NCBI RefSeq assembly: GCF_004359215.1
Contig: NC_090624.1
Span: forward strand, 667,662-682,440
Reading direction: 5' to 3'
DNA from: Bremia lactucae
Lineage: Eukaryota > Oomycota > Peronosporomycetes > Peronosporales > Peronosporaceae
Length of the DNA stretch: 14,779 nucleotides
In this document: in pieces, positions 1 through 8,636 of the stretch
Numbering within the stretch: position 1 is the stretch's first letter
Layout: each line of letters starts with the position of its first letter
The notes under the pieces: generated by a model
Databases searched by the model: none
What the model saw: only the letters and a program-made list of their open reading frames with translations
Told to the model about the DNA's origin: nothing
Position numbers and translations under genes: made by a program

Positions 1-169
1 AAAAATAGATTTTGGCCGCCAGATTTATATATGTCGGCGACCACATTTATTACTTATATTAAATGGGATTTAAGTAACTAACTATTTTAAAATTAGATAA
101 AAGGGTATTTTACCCATAAAGTAAATGTACAACAACAACGGTTCTCCAACCGATGTGTGCTCCATTACA
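1..169 (-). repeat. E1 3' LTR, first 169 nt (rest off window)
   Basis: On the minus strand a purine-rich run (GATGGAAGAGGG) is followed at once by TGTAATGG, the usual start of a Gypsy 3' LTR. The LTR runs leftwards and leaves the window. Its last visible 26 nt (1-26) recur exactly at 7133-7158, where the 5' LTR remnant of the same element lies. Whether the LTR really extends beyond position 1 cannot be seen, but the downstream part should resemble 6817-7132. Confidence 0.6.
24..31 (-). promoter_or_regulatory. Possible TATA box in E1 3' LTR
   Basis: The minus strand reads TATATAAA about 140 nt into the LTR, a reasonable position for the core promoter at the U3/R boundary. The matching place in the 5' LTR remnant (just right of 7158) does not have it, because the copies diverge exactly there. 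AT-rich sequence makes such motifs common, so this is only suggestive. Confidence 0.3.
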
Positions 170-181
170 CCCTCTTCCATC
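170..181 (-). other. Polypurine tract of E1
   Basis: Minus-strand GATGGAAGAGGG directly precedes the TGTAATGG LTR start. This is the expected plus-strand DNA primer site between the internal region and the 3' LTR. Confidence 0.6.
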
Positions 182-228
182 AGACAGACTGTTAACACCG
201 AATGACAACATTCGCTTTATTTCCTCTT

Positions 229-244
229 TGAGGTTGGAACCTCA
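229..244. repeat. Short perfect inverted repeat
   Basis: TGAGGTT and AACCTCA form 7-bp arms around GG. It lies between the E1 polypurine tract and the plus-strand ATG at 286, with two weaker hairpins beside it (201-215 and 250-261). It could be an operator-like or RNA hairpin element in the leader of the plus-strand reading region, or chance. Confidence 0.35.
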
Positions 245-285
245 ACAGCTAACCGTTCGGTTGTGTTGTTTTATTCCTTTGTATA

Positions 286-1210
286 ATGACACTCAAGCGT
301 GAGTCACAGACTCTGAGCAACTTCCTCGATGATGAGGAATGGTGGACTTTAAAAGTCACTGTCAATCAGAGAAGGAGAAAAAAGAGCGGCGTTCGCTCAC
401 GCCTTCTCCTCCGGATGAACGTCGGCGGGCCCCGGGACCCTGAGTCCAACATCATTACGAATCCGCTCGATGAAGAGCAAGAGCAGATATTCCTCATAGA
501 GGAAAGAGCTCTTCGTCGAGCTGCCGAGATAGCGAAAGCTAAAACTCATAGAATAAAGATCCACTCCTTTTAGTGCGGACGAGCATCTCAAAGAGATAGC
601 GGGTCATAGCTTGGCCATCTGGATCTCTGGTGACCTGGCGAGGACGCTGGAGGAGATCGCTGCCCGCGACGCTCTTTATGAGCAATACTTTACGCCAAAG
701 GTAATGACGCGAAGCTAGTATCTGACGCGTTTACGTGATCAAGCCCGTGGGGCTTCGGTGACCTCCATGAGAAAAATTTCGATCGTTTTGTTTTCAAACG
801 AAACAAGGACTGAAAACGAAGTCTCATTTGAGAACTGGGTTCACCGGGACCGCAAACTTCGTAATATCTGGAATATCAGAGAGTCTGCGGATAGAGGTGA
901 TGTTCGTTTGAAACGGAAGCTTCGCTTCGACTTCGCTAAGCTTAAGGCCAAAGGCCAGTTACGTTCGGCATTTATGCCACAAAACGAAGAAAGGCCTAGC
1001 CGATATTTCAGTGCTTCGGTTGACCGTACAACCAACGATCGAAGCTGCACTGATGCTTTAAATCCACCTAATCCCACATTTAGTGGTGGGAAGCGTCGTT
1101 TGACGCGAGTTGACCCTGAGCTTGGCGCTCAAAAACGTCAACGGCTACGGGCTATATTGCCGAAGAGGTACCTCGAACTCCCAAGAGTTTTCAGAAGAGG
1201 GGTACCCTAG
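286..1210 (+). pseudogene. Antisense reading region of E1 (aORF1), unknown function
   Basis: A plus-strand reading region runs opposite to E1 gag-pol. It starts at an ATG about 105 bp from the polypurine tract and LTR. Frame 1 is open from 286 to 573. Frame 2 then takes over from 572 to 1207 with a single stop (TAG 716-718), about 210 codons that would rarely stay open by chance. The product would be charged and helix-rich: RRRKK near residue 30, an acidic and Glu-rich stretch, then strings such as DLARTLEEIAARD. I recognise no domain. The last 60 or so bases are the antisense of the E1 chromodomain, so the true C-terminus may be earlier or may overlap it. The place next to the 3' LTR matches plus-strand region 10134-11842 of E2 and minus-strand region 7895-7159 of E3. 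It could instead be a captured sequence. Coding status is inferred only. Confidence 0.5.
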
Positions 1211-1290
1211 CCACTTCACCAAATACTGGTATTGACTCTCACGACGACGTCACTTTAAAAGCTTCTCCACATGAAACTGAAGGTTCCCCG
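1147..1290 (-). pseudogene. Chromodomain at the C-terminus of E1 Pol
   Basis: The minus strand encodes FHVEKLL, one stop, then an arginine-rich run and QYLVKWLGYPSSENSWE, the classical chromodomain core (Y-L-V-K-W-x-G-Y, then E-N-x-W-E). Such domains at the end of integrase steer chromovirus insertion towards modified histones. It is one frameshift away from the upstream integrase tail, which reads PPPAPLDARGTFSF before losing frame near 1275. The end (LRQYSP then a stop) is at about 1147. The plus-strand frames open across it look like shadows of this domain, or else a genuine antisense overlap with aORF1. Confidence 0.8.
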
Positions 1291-2600
1291 CGCATCAAGC
1301 GGCGCGGGAGGGGGCCAAAATTTCGGCGGAAGCATTTGATGCTCTACGGCACGAGGTGCAACTTCTTCGTGATGTCCTTGCTCGGGTTGAGAGCTCTTTT
1401 GAGGCGGTTCAAGACCGTCTCTCGACGCTGGAGCGTCAGCAGCCTCGTTTAGAGGGCCAGTAGGATATCCTGGTGTGGATGCAACAATCTGCGGCACGAC
1501 CGCCTATCTCGGCGCAAGCGCCTTCAAGGCCACGTGGGAAGGGTCCCGATATGGCTTAAGCAAGCAAACGTAAAACACTGGCTGTGTACGCAGCTTGCTG
1601 GGAAGGTTTCGCGTATAAGCTAGTCCCTTCTTGGCCACGATCGTAAATGGTCCAATAAAGCGCGGGCGCAATTTGATCTTGAAGACCGCGGAAAACAAGT
1701 TGGTCGGTAGGTTTTTAGCGTTTAGTAAAACTCGGTCTCCGACCATATAAGAATTAATACAGCTTCTGCCTTTGGCATCTGCTTGTTCTTTTTATTTGTC
1801 TTGGCTATCAGCGATCGTATCCCTTACATGTCTTAAGACACTTTATCGCGTCGCGAGAAACTCGCTTACTTGTTTCCGAACGGTAACAGGGCTGATATCA
1901 GCAAGCCTATCAGGCAATTCTCCCCCACCAAGCCCTGAACCACGCAGTATACAGCGCGGGTGGGTAAGACCGTTTACATAGAACGGAGTATAGCCTGTAG
2001 AGGCATGAGCAGCGTTATTTAACGCAAACTCCACTACTGGGAGCATTGAGCTCCAGCGCTTTGGTGTCTGAGCACACACGCTGCGTAAAACGTTTTCAAT
2101 GACGCGATTGACATGTTCAGTTTGACCATCGGTCTGCGGATGGTCCGCAGTGGGACATATCCAATCTGGGGCCAAGCACTCGGAAAATTGATTTCCAGAA
2201 TTTGCCCGTGAAACGGGGATCCCGATCAGAGACAATTGCCACTGGCAAACCATGTTGTCGAAACACGCGATCGGTAAACAGCTTAGCTGTACCCTCTCCG
2301 TCAATGGAAATCGGCACGGCCGCTAAGTGAGCCGTTTTGCTCAAACGGTCAACAAAGACCACTATACCGGAGTTACCGGCTGAATCTTTTGGTACCCAAA
2401 AACAAAATTCATACTAATGGACTCCCAGCAACCTATAGGACGGGAAGACTCGCCAGTGGCGCAGCAGCATGTGCCGAGGGTTTGACCCGTTGGCACGTTT
2501 CGCATGCAAACATATGTGCTGACCCATTTATAAAGTTTGGGCCACCAATAACTCTGGCTTATAGAGCCGTAGGTCTTTCTCAACCGAGATGACCACCAAG
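1255..2600 (-). pseudogene. E1 integrase, frameshifted and inactivated
   Basis: Integrase inserts the cDNA into the host genome. The N-terminal zinc-binding region is visible around 2600-2460 (YWWPKLYKWV then CMRNVPTG, where one Cys of the expected Cys pair is blurred). The catalytic core follows in shifting frames: WESISMNFVFG, VDRLSKTAHLA, SDRDPRFTGKFW and DGQTEHVNRVIE. The first catalytic Asp is replaced by Asn (SMNFVFG where D is expected), while the second Asp (SDRD) and the Glu (QTEHVNR) remain. Beyond it are the GPF-type C-terminal fold (RFIGPFTIV) and FYVCLLKPYRDPSHV, a stop at 1504, then a proline-rich linker leading to the chromodomain. There are frame changes near 2360, 2300 and 1850 and stops near 1843 and 1778. 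Confidence 0.85.
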
Positions 2601-3059
2601 GACAGTATCGTGTACCTCATAGAGGATTCGGTACTTCAAATCCTCATCATGAGGAGCAACGACACGTGGAGGGTCCGCGATGTTTGTGCAATAAAGCAAC
2701 AGGTTGTTATCGATAGAAATCGATGTAACCTTGCACGCAAACGTGCCGGTAATTTAATACCTGAAATCGAGTTTTTTAAAGCTCGTAGCAGAGCTACACA
2801 CTGTTCATCCTCGGCGTAAGCCGAACGGATTTATTTAGGAATAGGTGACGAGATAGTCGTTAAATGAGAAAGCTTACAATCCGGCCTGCGTGATGACGCA
2901 TCGGCCAAAGCATTTTGCTTGCCGGGTTTAAACTTCACCTCAAAGTTGTATTCCGCAAAAAAGGATAGCCATCGCGCCGTCTTCTGTGAGCGATGGGGCG
3001 ACTTAGTCGCCGTGCTAATGACGCGTGATCTGTATCAATCACAAACGGCTTAGAGCCGA

Positions 3060-3495
3060 GCAGATGATCTCTGAATTTGACGAGAGCATACTTCATAGCC
3101 TAACCTTTGTCATGAACTGGGTAGTTCTGTACCGCAGCTTTAAGTTGTCTAGACTCAAACGCAATAACACGTTTATGCCCATGAACATCTGTTTGTAACA
3201 GAGCACTGCCAATGGCAAAATCTGATGCGTCACAGACGACACTGAAAGGCCAATTTGGGTTTGGCAGTGCCAGAATCCGGGCATGGATACCGACTATCCG
3301 TAACTGCTCGAAAAACATTATTTTTGGTGCTAGGCAGAATCCTTTTTAAGGAGATTAGATAATGGCCTAGCCATATCAGCGTAATTTTCGCTATATTTAC
3401 GTAAATAATTGGCGAGACCCAAGCACTTACGCAAATCCTTTTGGGTGTTAGGAACCGGCCAATCTACTATGGCTTTAGCCTTAGCGGGATCCGCT
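3060..3495 (-). pseudogene. E1 Pol connection and RNase H region
   Basis: After a frameshift near 3520 the minus strand reads LRKCLGLANYLRKYSENYADM and ARPLSNLLKK, the usual connection between Gypsy RT and RNase H. Then, in another frame, comes VVCDASDFAIGSALLQTD, which holds the first RNase H Asp, and HKRVIAFESRQL. RNase H degrades the RNA strand of the hybrid during cDNA synthesis. Two stops lie near 3340-3310 and another at about 3100. Coding similarity continues in degraded form from 3060 to about 2600 (for example a VIDTDHA string near 3040) before the integrase zinc region. Confidence 0.75.
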
Positions 3496-4520
3496 CTAAG
3501 GCCTCGCTTTCCAATAAAGCATCCTTAAAATAATTTCTTCTGCGCCAAAAATGCATTTAGATGCATTGGCATACAATTTGTCTGTGCGCATGCACTCGAG
3601 CACTGCTCGCAAATGGTCTACATGGCTTTTCATATCCGACCGACCCTGCTCCGCACAATTATGGACAAAAATGTCATCGATATAAGTCTGTGTATAACCT
3701 CGATGAGGGCGAAACAGTTGCGTCACTAGACGATTAAATGTTGCCGGGGCGTTGGAAAGCCCTTGTGGCATAACCAGCCACTCCCATAACATGCCGCTTG
3801 GGGTGCTAACTGCTGTAAGCGGGATATCACTAGCTCGCATGAGCAATTGGTAGTAACCATCGACTAAGCCTAATGCACTGTACATTGTATATCCCACCAT
3901 ATTATTCTGAAGAACATCCTTTCTAGGAATAAGGGTTTGTGCTGGTATAGTGACAGCATTAAGCTTATTATAAGCATGTACAGTGCGCCATTTACCATTT
4001 AGCTATTTGACACAAAATGTCGGTGTCGAATGAGGAGATTTGCTTTCTCGTACCATTCCAGCCTCGTGCTTAGCACGGAAGAAATCGTCAATGACGTCAC
4101 ACTGCTCCTTTAATAAAGGCCGTTGTCTTGTGACACAGTATTTGGTTCCCGGAACCAAGTCAATTTCATGACGAACACCTCTAGCCGGAGGTAAAACATA
4201 TGGTGGGTTATTACATACCACATCTTGGAATTCCTTAATCAAGGAATAAAAGGGATCCGTAGGAACTTTAAGGATCGATGACCCATTTCGCGCACCAAGT
4301 GCAGCTTTTGTGTCATTCAGGACAGCTTCGTCTAGAAGCGACGATGAGTATAACTTAACCATAGGTTGACTGACCACCATTTCAGATAAGCCACCAGCTT
4401 TTAAGGCTCGACCGCACTCATCAATAGACATTTCGTCTAGCTTTAAAAGAGCATGTAACGAAGGGATTGCCGCAAGGCTAACTTCCCCCTCAATGTTAGC
4501 GGTTACACCATTTACAAGCG
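3496..4520 (-). pseudogene. E1 reverse transcriptase
   Basis: One minus-strand frame stays open from about 4520 to 3496 except for one TAG (4003-4005). Gypsy RT landmarks appear in order: IDLVPGTKYCVTRQRPL, then STPTFCVK, stop, LNGKWRTVHAYNKLN, LGLVDGYYQLLM, WLVMPQGLSNAPATFNRLV, YIDDIFVH and LYANASKCIFGAEE. The YIDD box holding two catalytic Asp residues is intact. Motif A reads ALGLVDGYYQ, so the first catalytic Asp (ALDL in the family) is Gly. The enzyme copies element RNA into DNA, but this copy would be inactive from that change alone. A frameshift follows the KCIFGAEE motif. Confidence 0.92.
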
Positions 4521-4540
4521 TATGTAATTGCTAACTCGTC

Positions 4541-5142
4541 TCACTTTGTGAGGGTATACACGCTTCGTGTCCACTTTCCTGGAGTGGAGACAATACACCT
4601 CTTAGAGGCCGGGACATTCACGTCCCCGGGTTTTCCAGCCTCTACTGGTTCTATACAAGACATAGTGTCTAATTTGACATCCGACAAGATGTTAGGTAAC
4701 TCAACTTCCTTATCCAGCGAACGTTTACGTGTCGCTTCACGTGCATTAGGAGGATTAGACTCAAAATGACCTGGCGAACCGCCAATAGTGTCACTATTGA
4801 CAATTAGTATGGTGCTACCTCGGCCGACCACACTCGGTGGACTTAAACGTGCCACTCCACGTATCTCAGGGATATTGCACCCTTGAGGACCTGGCAAACC
4901 GCCAACAGTGTCACTACTGACACTCAGTATGATGCCACCTCAGCCGACCACACTCGGTGGACTTAGACGTGCCCCTCCACGTATCTCAGGGATATTGCAC
5001 CCTTAATGATTCGGCCTTAGGCCAACAATGCTATCAGCATTTAGCGAATCGTTTTTATAACGAGTGTCACTCGACGGAGTACGTGCCGTTCCACTGCTTT
5101 CTGCTGAGTCGGGATCAAAATTAATGTTTTTAACATTAGATT
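4541..5142 (-). pseudogene. E1 Pol spacer between protease and RT, with 40-residue repeats
   Basis: The segment between the protease end and the RT start has no enzyme motif. Its minus-strand frame from 4897 to 4541 is open and contains one full repeat unit (GCNIPEIRGVARLSPPSVVG and on), then a lysine and glutamate-rich stretch. The unit immediately upstream in the same frame is nearly identical but carries a TGA stop where the first unit has Arg. Because the repeat period is 120 bp, duplication kept the frame. It is probably a linker in the polyprotein that has expanded. Confidence 0.6.
4768..5120. repeat. 120-bp tandem repeat, two good copies plus a decayed third
   Basis: Copy 1 is 4768-4887 and copy 2 is 4888-5007. 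Both hold the block CACTCGGTGGACTTA, then ACGTGCC and TCCACGTATCTCAGGGATAT. A third copy (5008 to about 5120) is more divergent but aligns at its start (GATTCGGCC, GGCCAACA) and in the block CACTCGACGGAGTACGTGCC. The unit length is a multiple of three. Part of copy 2 and all of copy 3 recur at 8417-8636. Confidence 0.85.
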
Positions 5143-5658
5143 TTATTTTTTTGACATGCCAATGTCTATATCACTGACAGACTCATTCAATGATCCGCGC
5201 CAATAGCGCTTTTGTTGCCTAACAAAGGTGGGTTCATGACTCTCCAAAACTTTGCTAGGAACATTGCGCGTGGCGCCTAAGGTCTTAGACCTCCAATCGA
5301 TCCATAGCTCATGGTGTTCTAACCAGGCCATACGAAGGATGAGATCATATCTTGAATCCAAATCAAGGACGAGACAGCGTTCCATACTGTCAAAGTCCAG
5401 AAACTTTATACCTAAGTTTACTGGAACTTTGGAAACAATGACACGAGTCCGAGTCGCTAAGCGAACGGTGATTGTATCACCTTCATGCGCCCTAAGCGCC
5501 TCAACGTATTGTTGACTTCCTTTAAGGGAAAGGCATCGAGCATAATTGCACGACGCTCCTAAGTCAATTAAAACTGACCACGGCAAACCAAAGCCCTTCA
5601 CAGTCGCTTGAGCGACTAGCAAGCCAGGCTTGTACTCTCGCCCCGTGCCATTGAGCAC
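5143..5658 (-). pseudogene. E1 aspartic protease
   Basis: The 171-residue minus-strand segment has the retroviral-type protease layout: VLIDLGASCNYA near residue 30 (the catalytic D-[ST]-G-A motif), a hydrophobic central part (CLVLDLDSRYDLIL), then MAWLEHHELWIDWRSKTL, the Gypsy equivalent of ILGMPWL. The protease cuts Gag-Pol into mature proteins. Two key places are altered: the motif reads D-L-G-A instead of D-S/T-G-A, and ILGM reads ILRM. Upstream the frame remains readable to about 5700, where it parts from Gag by a frame change. The region ends with a stop at 5143, inside sequence also copied to 8417-8636. Confidence 0.8.
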
Positions 5659-5689
5659 CGAGCTAATTGAAGCTAGGTTCTGTTTATTC

Positions 5690-6756
5690 TCACCTTGAGG
5701 TTTTAACAGAGCCTAGGTCTTCCCCAGGAGGGCGCCCCGCACCTACTGGGTATCGACGTTTCCCGCACCGCACCAGATCTCTGGTATAGGTCGGAATTGG
5801 AGCTCTTTCGAGCTTTACGCGAATTTCGAAGAGGGCAGGCAGGGCGTAACTGTTTCGTGCTTCCGCACATATAACGTCTACGGATTTGGTCTTATGCTGT
5901 TCCAAAGCTTGAAGAGCCTCTTCTCCTTCCTCAACGAGGCTTAAATCCTTAGGTTCCGCTCTATTAGACGGAACCCATGTGATCGAAGAGCTTGTTCGGT
6001 AGACAGGCGTGCTGACGCGAGCAGACATAAAGTCAAACTCGGCGCGTAGCGCTATGGCAACTGCCTCTTCGAACCGGATGAGATCGGAACAATTCCGCCG
6101 GGCAACGCCCTGATTGAGACCACACATAAAGATGGTCACTACAATTGCTTCTTGCACCGGGTCTTGATGCATAGATGCAATGAGAGTTCTCAACTCCTGG
6201 ACAAAGTCCCCTAGGGTTCTTTTACCCTGTCGAGTCGCTAGGAGCCGCGCTCGCATGCGAAAAGCCTGATCAGGCGGTGCAAACATGCTGACCATTTGCT
6301 GTTTCAGCAAATCCCATGAGGGAAAAGCGTCGTTTATGGACGTGCTGCACGCTAGTGCCCACTCCATGGCTCTACCTCCAAGTTGGAAATGGCCATAGCC
6401 ACCTTTTGCCGTTTCGTTAAGAACAAGGCGGAATCAATGGACATTTCCATCTGCTGAATCCAAAAAGGGAGATTTTCTCCCTCTTTTCCCTCAAATGTCT
6501 TCACATTTACAGTTAGAGGGGGGGCCCTCGGCTCTGAGTCAGGTACAGAGATGAACCGGGTTGGCATAGATGCCGCTAAATGGTCCTGTACCTGACCGAT
6601 CAGGGAGGCTTCATACCGCATGAAGGCTTCAAGCCCTGCATGCAGGACCTCCGGTCCCTGGGAGATAATAAATTCCACGTGCTCAAGCCCAAATAAGGTT
6701 TTGAGCTTGTCATAAGCGGCGCGTTGCGCTTCTGACAATTCTGGAACCTCTTCCAT
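5690..6756 (-). pseudogene. E1 Gag
   Basis: Gag forms the particle that packages element RNA. The ATG at 6756 opens an acidic N-terminus ([18 protein letters not shown]), then [21 protein letters not shown], the usual start of the retrotransposon Gag fold. A one-base frameshift at about 6365 breaks the string [14 protein letters not shown], where translation continues in the second frame to 5690: FPSWDLLKQQMVSMF, RLLATRQGKRTLGDFVQEL and FMCGLNQGVARRN. These match the retrotransposon Gag family (PF03732-like). The expected C-terminal CCHC knuckle is reduced to RCGKRRYPVG, so it is lost or frameshifted. The ATG is 40 nt downstream of the candidate primer-binding site. Confidence 0.88.
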
Positions 6757-6796
6757 TTTCGTGAGAAATTAGTTTTGTAAAGACTCAGACGTATGT

Positions 6797-6814
6797 TGAC
6801 TACGAGTGCTACCA
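6797..6814 (-). other. Candidate primer-binding site of E1
   Basis: The minus strand reads TGGTAGCACTCGTAGTCA. TGG is the complement of a tRNA CCA end, and it lies 2 nt after TTCA, a fitting LTR end. The cognate tRNA would end in GAGTGCTACCA, which I cannot assign. The choice also gives an LTR length in line with the others in this window. Confidence 0.4.
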
Positions 6815-6816
6815 GC

Positions 6817-7158
6817 TGAAGCGGAGCTACCTCGCTCCTAAAGTCAGAGGAAGACTTCAGACTCAGAGAGTCACTTTGTTCTATTAAACTAATGAGTTTA
6901 ACAACTCCGGGAGTCGTACAAGCTATTAAAACTTAAGGAATCCTAGTTCAAGGAATTCAGGAGTTCGTAGAACCAAGCGGCAACTAGTGCTCAAGAGGAT
7001 ATACCTTAGAAAGGCTTCTATCTCTCACAGATCAATGCGCAAGCCTTAGGAAGGCACTTAACGCTTTAAGATCAAATGGGGAACTGCACTTTATTTAATT
7101 ATTTAAATCTAAAGACCTTACCCTAGCTAATTAAAAATAGATTTTGGCCGCCAGATTT
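6817..7158 (-). repeat. E1 5' LTR remnant, lacking its front
   Basis: The stretch upstream of Gag has no coding signal, is AT-rich, and carries short repeated strings such as GACTCAGA. Its outer end (7133-7158) is identical to 1-26 in the 3' LTR. To the right of 7158 the sequence differs from the 3' LTR and belongs to another reading region. The first 143 nt of the LTR, with the TATA-like box, are therefore missing. The inner end at 6817 is inferred from the primer-binding site. Confidence 0.5.
7133..7158 (+). repeat. 26-bp direct repeat, also at 1-26
   Basis: The string starting AAAAATAGATTTTGGCCGCC and ending AGATTT is exact in both places and in the same orientation. The most economical reading is the only overlap of the two E1 LTRs visible in the window. 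Confidence 0.95.
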
Positions 7159-7895
7159 GGATCTGGCGATCGGGAAAATACGCCCAAGCGATTTTCCCTG
7201 AGCCCTCCATGATTTAAAGACGCCATTATATATATGTGCGTCTAAAAAAGCGCGCTCTAGGAGCGTCGCTCTTGGCCCGTTTAAACGAGGCCATTTAGAT
7301 GGAGTGGGCATTAGGGATATGCCACCCATCGCATAGCCACGTTCTAAACGACTGGCTTGTGACACCAACTCAGCACGTTCACGTGTCGTCGGCGGAGCTT
7401 TAGGCTCACATTCATCTGTGCTAGAACCTATTTAAATAATGGTGTGAGCATAAGGCGTTGTACTTTTACCCAACGAAGAAGCGACTGCGCCTTATGGGCA
7501 GCGCTCTCATTAATGGTCGCTGCGCTATCCAGCGCAGACGACGAGACAGCATTCGTATATATTGGTGTCTCTATGTTGTGAGCAATGAGAGAAGTTTGGA
7601 TGGGCAATAATGCGCCATCAACCTTCGTCGTCATCTCGTTGTCCGCATCACTACTATGAGGTGACGGCAACGGTGTCGACTCATTGTAGTCGACAATGAG
7701 CGACGGATCAACATCCTCACTTTTAAACTGGGATGGATCTTTAAGCCCCGTTAACGCGACAGCAGCAGTATGTGTCAGCGTTTCGACTAAGGCATTGGAC
7801 GCTAACGGCGTGTTAACGCGGCGCGTGCGCTTAGTGCGAGGTTGAGTGGGCGTCTTCGCAGACGACCCACCAACGTGGCCCCTTTTAGGTGGCAT
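7159..7895 (-). pseudogene. Antisense reading region of E3 (aORF3), unknown function
   Basis: On the minus strand ATG 7895 starts MPPKRGHVGGSSAK, then a basic region (RTKRTRRVNTP), an alanine and threonine-rich middle, and a serine/aspartate-rich run (PLPSPHSSDADNE). The frame stops at 7428 and continues after a shift as STDECEPKAPPTTRERAELV and on to a WRAQGKSLG string before joining the E1 LTR near 7158. Total about 245 codons, 3' end lost. I recognise no family. The ATG is 120 bp from a plus-strand polypurine tract and LTR, so it runs opposite to the strand its element would use for pol, as in E1 and E2. No E3 pol remains. An alternative is that it is the gag of a minus-strand element, with the LTR at 8028 as its 5' LTR, but no TGG-type primer site follows that LTR and the purine tract argues for the opposite orientation. 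Confidence 0.5.
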
Positions 7896-8014
7896 CTTTC
7901 ATGCCGTATATGAAAATACAGTTCGCTAGAAGAAATTAGAGAACTATCGGCGCGTTAGGTAGCTCGCAGTTCCTCCTTCCTCTTTGACAAATTTTAAAAT
8001 GTAAATTCGTTCTT

Positions 8015-8023
8015 AAAGGGGGG
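8015..8023 (+). other. Polypurine tract of E3
   Basis: AAAGGGGGG lies five bases (TTGG and an adjoining T/G boundary) or fewer before TGTAACGGG, the start of the LTR. The E2 counterpart has the same layout (AAGGGG, TTGA, TGTAACGGGG). Confidence 0.65.
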
Positions 8024-8161
8024 TTGGTGTAACGGGCTCAAGTTGCCCTAATGTTACACAGTCCCCGTTAAGTACACTTGGTGTATTTAAGGGGATGATC
8101 AATCACTTAAATAAAGTAATAAGACCCACCACTCGGGTGTGGCTCACATTGTGATCAGCCC

Positions 8162-8180
8162 ATGTGCATTTGATGCACAT
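8162..8180. repeat. Perfect inverted repeat in E3 LTR
   Basis: ATGTGCAT and ATGCACAT flank TTG. It sits in the part of the LTR that would be U3. Confidence 0.6.
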
Positions 8181-8200
8181 AGGTGCATTCACATTAGTAG

Positions 8201-8221
8201 GGATGACGCCTAGCGTCATCC
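8201..8221. repeat. Perfect 9-bp inverted repeat in E3 LTR
   Basis: GGATGACGC and GCGTCATCC flank CTA. The right-edge LTR copy breaks off in the middle of the same hairpin (its last bases are GATGACGCT). Confidence 0.65.
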
Positions 8222-8416
8222 GTCATGCGTGATATCTAGAAAGATATACACGCAATACATATTAGTGTCATTTATAGAGATGACATTTCTTATTAGTAAA
8301 AAAGAAATTTGTATTTAATACGATTAAATATAAATCAGTCTGAAAACTTCTTTCTGCTTGGTAAGTGCGCACGAGGAGCCGGATTACCGCTCCCGTGACG
8401 ACACTTTACAAGAGTT

Positions 8417-8636
8417 ACTCGGTGGACTTAGACGTGCCACTCCACATATCTCAGGCATTTTACACCCTTGATGATTCGGTCTTAGGGCAACAATGCTTTC
8501 AGCATTCAGCGAATCGTTATGACAACAAGTGTCATTCGACGGAGTACGTGCCGTTCCACTTCTTTCTGCTAAGTCGGGCTCAAAATTAATATTTTTACAT
8601 TGGAATTTATTAAACCAGACATTCCAATGTCTAAAA
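8417..8636. repeat. E1-family pol spacer fragment inside the E3 LTR
   Basis: Positions 8417-8632 align with 4952-5168 of E1 over their length, in the same strand orientation, by eye at roughly 85 percent identity: ACTCGGTGGACTTAGACGTG, GATTCGG, CGACGGAGTACGTGCCGTTC and TCAAAATTAAT. The sister LTR at the right edge runs straight through this place (its reverse complement reads AGAGTTCTTAGTG), so the fragment is a secondary insertion or patch. No flanking target duplication is visible. It contains no complete gene. Confidence 0.88.

Larger units (their letters stand above)
1..7158 (-). mobile_element. Ty3/Gypsy LTR retrotransposon E1, degenerate, chromodomain-bearing
   Basis: Read on the minus strand, the order is LTR remnant, primer-binding site, Gag, aspartic protease, reverse transcriptase, RNase H, integrase, chromodomain, polypurine tract and LTR. 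Protease-RT-RNase H-integrase is the Metaviridae (Ty3/Gypsy) order, and the chromodomain places it among chromovirus-like elements. The element is dead: there are frameshifts in Gag and at several places in Pol, in-frame stops, changed catalytic residues and a 5' LTR lacking its front. It continues off the left edge through its 3' LTR. The LTR length implied by adding the visible 3' LTR front (143 nt to the shared block) and the 5' remnant (342 nt) is about 485 nt, close to the E2 and E3 LTRs. An extra plus-strand reading region lies between pol and the 3' LTR. Confidence 0.9.

Noticed and set aside
1326..1463. A coiled-coil C-terminus of aORF1 on the plus strand
   Set aside because: It is antisense to the integrase linker, separated from aORF1 by a frameshift and by the antisense of a clear chromodomain. 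It is probably a shadow, so I did not extend aORF1 to it.
6757..6796. LTR end at TTTACA (6776), close to the Gag start
   Set aside because: No primer site follows it and Gag would start only 19 nt later. The TTCA-GC-TGG junction at 6817 fits better.
1..7158. The 26-bp repeat as a target-site duplication of E1
   Set aside because: Gypsy integration duplicates only about 4-6 bp. The left copy lies inside the LTR that begins at 169, so it is shared LTR sequence.
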